DNA of 51,129 nt from an uncultured Sphingomonadaceae bacterium (lineage in GTDB: Bacteria; Pseudomonadota; Alphaproteobacteria; Sphingomonadales; Sphingomonadaceae), in the NCBI GenBank assembly GCA_913060895.1, contig CAJXSN010000016.1, forward strand, positions 1-51,129, read 5' to 3'. The notes under the pieces were generated by a model. It did not search any database. It saw only the letters and a list, made by a program, of their open reading frames with translations, and was not told the DNA's origin. The translations under genes and the position numbers were made by a program. Each line of letters opens with the position of its first letter. Position 1 is the first letter of the stretch. This document shows positions 45,151 to 51,129 of the stretch, one piece after another.

Positions 45151-45577
45151 GGCAGACGTGGCCTCGGCGTCGCGGCCGTGCCCACCCTCTCGGCCAACAT
45201 ATCAGTCAGGCCAGTCCAACATCATTCAAACACAATGATGCGAAAAGCCAGCATCTGCATATCTCCGCGCGAAGCCGAAAGATATGACGGTTCCAAATTC
45301 CGATTCGCCCGGAAAAAGCAGTTCTTCCATTTAATGGCTAACCCCAAATCTCGCTCACCGTTGCGCGCCACAACGCAGTAAGTCACCCACACTGCTTCGC
45401 GATGGAATGGTTCCCCGTCATTCGTTCACCCGGGTCAGATATGTCGCGGGCAGAGAAGGTGAACGCACATACAAGCATCTGGCGTGCGAATAGCGTATCT
45501 GCATTATGATAGATGGTTCGGACAATCGTATCTGTAGAAGGGATCAAGCATTTGCACGGTGATCATTAGGAGACCAC
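45151..45577. other. Gene-free stretch before fumC
   Basis: About 430 bp with no recognised gene; small plus-strand frames (for example 45178-45381) lack family character. May contain further IS5 relic sequence and the fumC promoter. AGGAG lies just before the fumC start. Confidence 0.45.
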
Positions 45578-46963
45578 ATGAGAGATACGCGCACCGAAAT
45601 TGATTCTCTTGGACAGATCGAAGTTCCTGCGGACGCCTACTGGGGGGCGCAGACCCAGCGCAGCCTGTGTAATTTTCCATTTCCCATGCACCAACGCATG
45701 CCGCTACCGATCGTTCATGCCCTTGCTGCGGTGAAACAGGCCGCAGCGCGCGTAAACCGACAATATGGGCTTGACGCGAGCCTGGCGGATGCGATCGAGG
45801 GAGCGGCAGAGGCAGTGCGAGACGGGGATCACGACGATCAATTCCCGCTTACTATCTTTCAAACGGGTAGCGGCACTCAAACCAATATGAACGTGAACGA
45901 GGTCATCGCCGGGATCGCCAATGAGCATCTCGTCGGTACTCGTGGCGGCAAGAAGCCGATTCATCCCAACGATCATGTGAACAAATCACAAAGTTCGAAC
46001 GACAGTTTTCCAACTGCGCTGCATGTTTCGACGGTGCTAAAATTGCGGCAAACCCTTCTGCCTGCTATGGATTCGCTTCATTCGGCGCTCGACAACAGGG
46101 CGCGGGTTTTCAGCGAGATCGTCAAGATAGGGCGAACCCATGCGCAGGATGCTACGCCGCTCACGTTGGGTCAGGAATTTTCTGGATACGCCGCACAAAT
46201 TGCCAGCTGCCGAGAGCGTGTCGAAGATTCATTAGACCGTGACCTTAGTGTTGTTGCTCTGGGCGGAACAGCGATTGGCACCGGACTGAATACGCCAAAA
46301 AGCTGGCGAGGCGATGTGATCGCGGCGCTATCCGATATTACCGGAGAGCGGTTTTTGCCCGCCGACAACTCGTTTGAGCAGATCGCTGCGAAGGATGGTC
46401 TAGTCTCCTTTTCAGGAGCTCTTAACACCTTGGCCGTTGCGTTGAACAAGATCGCCAACGATATTCGCTTGCTCGCCTCTGGCCCTCGCTCTGGCTTAGG
46501 CGAATTGTCGCTTCCAGCAAACGAACCGGGCAGTTCGATCATGCCCGGCAAGGTCAATCCGACTCAGGTGGAGATGATGACGATGGTTGCCGCGCAGGTG
46601 GTCGGCAATCATCATGCGGTCACGATTGGCGGTATGCAGGGTCAGTTCGAATTGAATGCTTTTATGCCTCTGATCGGTTCGAACGTGCTTCATTCAATCG
46701 AACTTTTGGCTGTGGGCATGGATAGCTTCGCAAACCGCTGCGTCAACGGAATCGAAGCGAGGGAGGGGCGGATCGACGAGCTGGTCGAACGCTCGTTGAT
46801 GCTGGTCACCGCGCTGGTACCTGAAATCGGATATGACGATGCCGCGACAATCGCCAAGCACGCGCTGAAGAGCGGTCAGACGCTCAAAGAAGCCGGGCTG
46901 GAGCTCGGCTTGGTCGATATCGAAACCTTCGACCGCCTCGTGCGGCCGCGCGATATGGTCTAG
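45578..46963 (+). CDS. fumC: Class II fumarate hydratase
   Basis: Converts fumarate and malate in the TCA cycle; oxygen-stable, iron-free tetramer. The 461-residue frame shows family motifs: QTGSGTQTNMNVNEVIA, THAQDATPLTLGQEFSGYA, and the catalytic loop GSSIMPGKVNPTQVEM containing the active serine. The start at 45578 follows AGGAGACCAC. No other TCA genes are adjacent. Whether it is the organism's main fumarase cannot be told from here. Confidence 0.96.
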   Translation: MRDTRTEIDSLGQIEVPADAYWGAQTQRSLCNFPFPMHQRMPLPIVHALAAVKQAAARVNRQYGLDASLADAIEGAAEAVRDGDHDDQFPLTIFQTGSGTQTNMNVNEVIAGIANEHLVGTRGGKKPIHPNDHVNKSQSSNDSFPTALHVSTVLKLRQTLLPAMDSLHSALDNRARVFSEIVKIGRTHAQDATPLTLGQEFSGYAAQIASCRERVEDSLDRDLSVVALGGTAIGTGLNTPKSWRGDVIAALSDITGERFLPADNSFEQIAAKDGLVSFSGALNTLAVALNKIANDIRLLASGPRSGLGELSLPANEPGSSIMPGKVNPTQVEMMTMVAAQVVGNHHAVTIGGMQGQFELNAFMPLIGSNVLHSIELLAVGMDSFANRCVNGIEAREGRIDELVERSLMLVTALVPEIGYDDAATIAKHALKSGQTLKEAGLELGLVDIETFDRLVRPRDMV

Positions 46964-47044
46964 AACTTTTTGATGATAGCTCTTTGGTCGATTACGGACT
47001 GCTTGGTTGTAAACGAAATTTGCATCAGCGGTTACGCTATCAAT

Positions 47045-49537
47045 CTAGATTGATGGCAACCGCTGTTCGGCAAAACCCCAGCCGGCCAGCGCTTTTCCCT
47101 TGGCACGTTTCAATAGGACCGGGGCATTGTCAACAGAATAGAATCTTGCATCGATCAATGCGTCAAGTTCCTCCCACGGAAGGGGAACGGCCACAGGCGC
47201 GCCGACCCGTGCCCGCGCGGAATAGGGCAAAATAGCCGTGCTGCCGCGTTGGTTTCGCAGCCAATCGATGAAAATGCGCCCCTTGCGCTTCCCTTTGCTC
47301 ATGCTTGCTGTAAACCGATCAGGTTGCGCAAAGGACAAAGCCTCCGCAAAACGGCGCGAAAAATCCTTGTGTGTCTCCCAGCTATGGTCCGGGATGAGCG
47401 GTACGACAAGATGTACGCCTTTGCCGCCGGTTAACATAGCGAAACTAACCAGACCTAGATCGGCCAACTGCTGGCGAAGATCATGCGCCGCCCGCTTTAC
47501 GACGGCGAAATCGAGCCCTTCGTCGGGATCAAGATCGAACACCATCCGTTCCGGGGCTTCCACATCCATCGTGCGTGCCCCCCAGCCGTGGAATTCAATG
47601 GTGCCCATCTGGACGCATTCCAGAATTCCGGTCGCATCGTCGAGATACAGATAGTCCTCTGTCCTACCGTCTTTTTCGGCGATCGGAATAGAGTGGACAT
47701 GATCCCCCAGACTGCCGCTGTCATGCTTCTGAAAAAAGCATTTTTTCGCACGCCCCTGCGGGCAGCGCACCAAGCTGACCGGGCGCTGACCAATGAAGGG
47801 AAGCATCAGCCCGGCAACCGAAAGGTAATAGTTCGCCAGTTGCCCCTTGGTCTGCCCACTTTCGGGAAACACGATCCGGTTACGGCTGCTGATCTTCACC
47901 ACGGAGCCGGTACCGGGAACCGGCGCTTCGGTTTCGGGCCGGACATCTCTTGCAGGTTTGTCCTCTCGTAGACCCAAAAACGAGCCGTGCCGGACCCGCT
48001 TGTCAGCAGTCAATTCGGCAAAAGCAATCTCTGCTACCAGCTTAGGTGTCACCCAATGGGCGTTGCGAGCAGCAGATTTTGAAACCTCCACCGGTGGGGT
48101 CTTGCGTTCGATCCGCCGCAATTGCGCGCTGATATCGGCCATAGTCTCACTATCGAAACCGGTTCCGACCTTGCCGCGATAGCGCAGCTTTCCGCCTTCG
48201 TGCTGCGCTAGCAACAGGGAGGCAAAGGGACGGCCACGAGCGGACGATTCACTCCAGCCTACGATCACGAATTCCTGCCGCCGTGTGCACTTGACCTTCA
48301 CCCAGGCCTTCGTCCTCCGGTGCTGATAGGGGCCATCAATCTTTTTCGATATGATGCCTTCCTGATGGGCGGCACATATAGCTTCGTAGAGTTTCTCCCC
48401 CGAACCGATTACGTGATCAGCCACATGGATGGGCGGTGCCGCATTAGTCAGCAGCGCCTCCAATCGTTCCTTGCGTTCAACGTTCGCTAGCGGCGTAAGA
48501 TCGGTATCCCTCAGGTCAAGCAGATCGAAGGCATGGTAGGCGAGCATGTCTTTTTCGCTCTGCGCACCAGACCCGCGCTTTAAAACGGCTTGCAAAGCGG
48601 AAAAGTCGGGATTGCCTTTGGAATCATAGGCCACGATCTCTCCGTCAATCAAGCATCGAGGCAGGCTGAGCGCACGGATATGCCTGGCTAGAGGGGCGAA
48701 CTTGTCCGTCCAGTCTTTGCCGTTGCGTGTCCATATCCGTATATTGTCCCCGGCGACGGCGACAAGCGCGCGATAGCCGTCGAACTTGATCTCGTGCATC
48801 CAGTCGTTGCCGGTCGGAACATGATCGACCAGCGTCGCAAGCTGCGGTTGGCGATAGGATGGAAGGTCAACTCTAACCTTGCTCCTAGCACGCTTTTTCT
48901 TGTCTTTTTCCGGCACAGCCACAGCTTTGGCCCGATCGGCCAATTCACAGTCCGTTTGCCCCTTTCCAAATGCAATTTCCGCCATCGAGCGTCCGGTCTC
49001 GACACTGGTTAGCGCGCGTTCAATCAACGCATCGCCAGTCTCGGCGAAGTCGTCCTGCAGTTTGCGCAGCAACCAATTCTCACTCTTTTCTTTGACTCGC
49101 CGCTTGAGGCGGATGAGCAGCCATTCCCCGCGCATCCGTTCCCCATCTAGGATGAAATGCAGATGGCCCTCATTCAGATCCTTGGCGCTTTTCCCGGCTA
49201 TCGGCGCCCACGTGCCGTGATCCCATAACATGACCGTGCCACCACCATATTCGCCCTTAGGGATTACCCCTTCGAAAGTAGCGTAAGACAGCGGATGATC
49301 TTCTGTCCGTACAGCAAGACGCTTGATCTCGGGGTCGGGGGATGGTCCTTTCGTGACTGCCCAGCTTTTCAGTACGCCGTCGATCTCCAGCCGCAAGTCC
49401 CAGTGCAGCCGTGTTGCGTCGTGTTTTTGAACCATGAAAATATTGCCGACGCTGCTCGAGGCTTTGCCAGCCGGTTCTGTGGTGCGCGCAAAATTCCTTT
49501 TTGCGTTGTATTCGGCAAGAGGGTCACGCTTGGTCAT
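47045..49537 (-). CDS. ligD: Multifunctional ATP-dependent DNA ligase LigD
   Basis: Non-homologous end-joining enzyme of 830 residues with domain order phosphoesterase-ligase-polymerase, as in Pseudomonas rather than mycobacteria. The phosphoesterase part (about 1-190) has FMVQKHDATRLHWDLRLE and GVIPKGEYGGGTV. The ligase part (about 225-530) has the adenylation motif EIKFDGYRAL with K251, then LIDGEIVAYD. The C-terminal primase-polymerase (about 545-830) has GRAKKCFFQKH and the metal-binding VFDLDPDEGLDF. The frame is complete. It starts 3 nt after the ku stop, so ku and ligD form an operon and act together at double-strand breaks. Confidence 0.96.
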   Translation of the reverse strand: MTKRDPLAEYNAKRNFARTTEPAGKASSSVGNIFMVQKHDATRLHWDLRLEIDGVLKSWAVTKGPSPDPEIKRLAVRTEDHPLSYATFEGVIPKGEYGGGTVMLWDHGTWAPIAGKSAKDLNEGHLHFILDGERMRGEWLLIRLKRRVKEKSENWLLRKLQDDFAETGDALIERALTSVETGRSMAEIAFGKGQTDCELADRAKAVAVPEKDKKKRARSKVRVDLPSYRQPQLATLVDHVPTGNDWMHEIKFDGYRALVAVAGDNIRIWTRNGKDWTDKFAPLARHIRALSLPRCLIDGEIVAYDSKGNPDFSALQAVLKRGSGAQSEKDMLAYHAFDLLDLRDTDLTPLANVERKERLEALLTNAAPPIHVADHVIGSGEKLYEAICAAHQEGIISKKIDGPYQHRRTKAWVKVKCTRRQEFVIVGWSESSARGRPFASLLLAQHEGGKLRYRGKVGTGFDSETMADISAQLRRIERKTPPVEVSKSAARNAHWVTPKLVAEIAFAELTADKRVRHGSFLGLREDKPARDVRPETEAPVPGTGSVVKISSRNRIVFPESGQTKGQLANYYLSVAGLMLPFIGQRPVSLVRCPQGRAKKCFFQKHDSGSLGDHVHSIPIAEKDGRTEDYLYLDDATGILECVQMGTIEFHGWGARTMDVEAPERMVFDLDPDEGLDFAVVKRAAHDLRQQLADLGLVSFAMLTGGKGVHLVVPLIPDHSWETHKDFSRRFAEALSFAQPDRFTASMSKGKRKGRIFIDWLRNQRGSTAILPYSARARVGAPVAVPLPWEELDALIDARFYSVDNAPVLLKRAKGKALAGWGFAEQRLPSI

Positions 49538-49540
49538 TTC

Positions 49541-50365
49541 CTACGCTTTCTTGCGAGCTTTGGGTTTCTCCTTCGGTGAATCTTTGACCGATTTTTTCAA
49601 TGCTGCCATTAGATCAATGACGTTCGCACCCGTCGCCTCTGGCTCCTCCACGTCTTCGAGTATTTTCTTGCTGCTTTTCGATTTAGCTTTCTTTTCGATC
49701 AGTTTCATTAACGCATCGGCGTAACGATCCTCGAATTTGCCCGCCTCAAATGGCGCAGTGCGCTGCTTGACCAGCGTGGCTGCTAGATCCAGCATCTCTT
49801 TCGCCGGTTTGACGTCGTCTATCTCGTCGAAGAACGTCTGACCCTTCTTTACCTCGTCAGCATAGCGCAACGTTTCCAGCAGCATTCCCTTACCGCAAGG
49901 CTTGAGTGCAATGAGTTTCTCCGAGCCGCGCACAGACAATTGACCAAGAGCTATCTTCTTGGCCTTACGCAGGGTTTCGCGGACTACAATGAACGCTTCT
50001 TCGGCCAGTTCGTTGGCAGGCACGACATAATAGGGTTTCTCGTAATAGAGCGGGTCGATTTCGTCGGCGCCGACGAACTGGACCAGTTCGAGGGTCTTCT
50101 TGCTCTCGACCTTTACCGCTTCGATTTCGTCGTCATCAAGCAACACGTATTCGCCCTTAGACAGTTCGTATCCTTTAATAATTTCATCGCGGTCGACTGG
50201 GCCGATGCCAACAACGGTCTTTTCGTAGGATATGCGCTTGCCCGACGGTTCATGTATCTGCCGAAAGCTGATTTTCGCGCCCGATTTTGCTGCTGAGTAG
50301 ATTTCCACAGGGATCGAAACCAGCGAAAGTCTGATCTGTCCTTGCCAATATGCCCGTGCTGCCAT
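49541..50365 (-). CDS. ku: Ku protein (bacterial non-homologous end joining)
   Basis: Homodimeric ring protein of 274 residues that binds DNA ends and recruits LigD. The start is ATG 50365 (MAARAYWQGQIRLSLVSIPV), a typical bacterial Ku N terminus; the longer frame to 50467 is not family-like. The core includes FRQIHEPSGKRISYEKTVV, then KGYELSKGEYVLLDDDEI. The C-terminal tail is Lys-rich (KEKPKARKKA), typical of the extension that contacts DNA. It is cotranscribed with ligD. Confidence 0.96.
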   Translation of the reverse strand: MAARAYWQGQIRLSLVSIPVEIYSAAKSGAKISFRQIHEPSGKRISYEKTVVGIGPVDRDEIIKGYELSKGEYVLLDDDEIEAVKVESKKTLELVQFVGADEIDPLYYEKPYYVVPANELAEEAFIVVRETLRKAKKIALGQLSVRGSEKLIALKPCGKGMLLETLRYADEVKKGQTFFDEIDDVKPAKEMLDLAATLVKQRTAPFEAGKFEDRYADALMKLIEKKAKSKSSKKILEDVEEPEATGANVIDLMAALKKSVKDSPKEKPKARKKA

Positions 50366-50777
50366 TTGTTTTCCCCTCTTCCTGTACTCAACGGAACAGG
50401 GCGACCCTGGTTTCCTAGTGTCAATTATCGGCCAGCTGCAGACTATTTGTATACGGCTATCTCTCAACGAGAGTTATGAACCATATTCCGGCCTATAAAG
50501 CGAGTGAGCCCTATCCCTAATAGGCTGGCCACCAGCCGGAGGTTAATTCGCTGCAACAGTTTCGCGGAATGAGCATCGAGACGTTCAGAACGCTGCAGGT
50601 ATTTAGCTCCACAAGATAAAAGAGAACCATTCTGGAGAAAATGAATATAGCTCTGCTAATAAAATTATGTCGCCGCTTGGGAATACGAAAAGCCGAAGCT
50701 CGCTTCGACTGCAAGATCGAGATTGGGATATACATATGACCAATCGCTATCGGATAACTCCGGGGGTAAATTTTAGG
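50366..50777. other. Intergenic region upstream of ku
   Basis: About 410 bp, A+T-richer than its surroundings. It holds one short plus-strand frame (50641-50739, 32 codons, MNIALLIKLCRRLGIRK) directly behind GGAGAAA. The ribosome site is good, but no family is recognisable, so I do not call it a gene. Confidence 0.4.
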
Positions 50778-51128
50778 TCAAAAATTGGTTTCGCCTTGCC
50801 CTTTGTAGGTATCTACTGGAACAATTTTGGAGGGCGGCGGTCGCTTCGAAATTTCTGAGACCTGTCGAACGGTTTGTTCCGGTTGCGCAACGAGGTCGGC
50901 GTGATTGACAGCAAGAAAAGCTGGAGCGCGTTTTGCTAGCCCTAGCCAGTTTCGCAATTTCGCAGTGCGCATCGCAACGGCATTCTCGAATGGCAGGCCC
51001 GTGAGCGGGCATTGCTCTTCGCGTATAGGCTTTCTATATTGTTCATCGCCGGACTCTATTCCCCAGAAGTCTTCTGACGTGACCCCCAGCTTTCCCCCAG
51101 CTGGGATTAGAGTCTGGCCGCGTTGTTG
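50778..51128 (-). CDS. Partial gene at right edge, possible sulfotransferase-like C terminus
   Basis: A minus-strand frame stays open from the right edge to a stop at 50778 (at least 116 residues), so the start lies outside. Visible segments are TSEDFWGIESGDEQYRKPI, then LPFENAVAMRTAKLRNWLGL and VNHADLVAQPEQTVRQVSE. The last recalls the 'xYEDLVxxPExTxRxI' element near the end of sulfotransferases, where a neighbouring helix contacts the nucleotide. The identification is tentative; only the tail is present and no catalytic residues can be checked. Internal ATG 50972 is not assumed to be the start. Confidence 0.45.
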   Translation of the reverse strand, partial: QQRGQTLIPAGGKLGVTSEDFWGIESGDEQYRKPIREEQCPLTGLPFENAVAMRTAKLRNWLGLAKRAPAFLAVNHADLVAQPEQTVRQVSEISKRPPPSKIVPVDTYKGQGETNF

Positions 51129-51129
51129 C

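Noticed and set aside
45178-45381. 67-codon plus-strand frame before fumC
   Set aside because: No ribosome site, no family character, and it adjoins IS5 relic sequence.
50641-50739. 32-codon ORF with a good ribosome site upstream of ku
   Set aside because: Too short and without recognisable features; kept only as a note in the intergenic entry.

Overview
The window reads as a high-GC alphaproteobacterial chromosome, most likely Sphingomonadales (Erythrobacteraceae or a close relative). The evidence is the gene content and protein style: the infB-rbfA and truB-rpsO-pnp translation/RNA blocks, a GcrA cell-cycle regulator, a large TonB-dependent receptor next to catabolic genes, and a Ku/LigD pair. 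This placement is inferred from protein resemblance only.

Region 1 (1-17.8 kb) is mainly housekeeping. It holds infB (cut by the left edge), a hotdog thioesterase, rbfA and a secreted protein. A complete 2,066-bp IS1595-type element follows (3936-6001), with 13-bp perfect terminal repeats and an 8-bp target duplication. Besides its transposase it carries a HEPN-like gene (frame-broken near its 5' end) and a 50-residue ORF. Then come tdk, an M50 protease, glpD, truB (carrying an in-frame palindromic DNA insertion), rpsO, pnp, an aspartoacylase-like/methyltransferase pair, DUF1993, gcrA, an orphan ABC-2 permease and hspQ.

Region 2 (17.9-40.4 kb) is an accessory catabolic island that starts just after a tRNA-Ser(CGA) gene. 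It contains a GPH-type transporter, a MarR regulator, a cytochrome P450, a Baeyer-Villiger-type monooxygenase, a TauD-like dioxygenase, a tandem-domain TetR regulator, an acyl-CoA synthetase, a serine esterase of the beta-lactamase fold, a bifunctional enoyl-CoA hydratase/3-hydroxyacyl-CoA dehydrogenase, a spinster-like MFS and a TonB receptor. The set suggests uptake, oxygenation, ring opening by ester formation and hydrolysis, CoA activation and beta-oxidation of a cyclic or terpenoid-like compound (inference). Three 20-bp palindromes of the form TTTGTATG-N4-CATACAAA lie upstream of the transporter, between marR and the P450, and upstream of the dioxygenase, and look like one regulon. The middle (25.5-29.0 kb) is decaying: two acyl-CoA dehydrogenases and two transporters are broken by a lost start codon, stops, frameshifts, deletions and a fusion. 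The P450 also has a frameshift at codon 6-7.

Region 3 (40.5-51.1 kb) holds a NodS-like methyltransferase overlapping a broken PIG-L deacetylase, an SRPBCC protein coupled to a zinc alcohol dehydrogenase, an SDR fragment next to an IS5-family transposase relic, fumC, a ku-ligD end-joining operon, and a partial gene running off the right edge. No rRNA, CRISPR array or complete prophage was seen.
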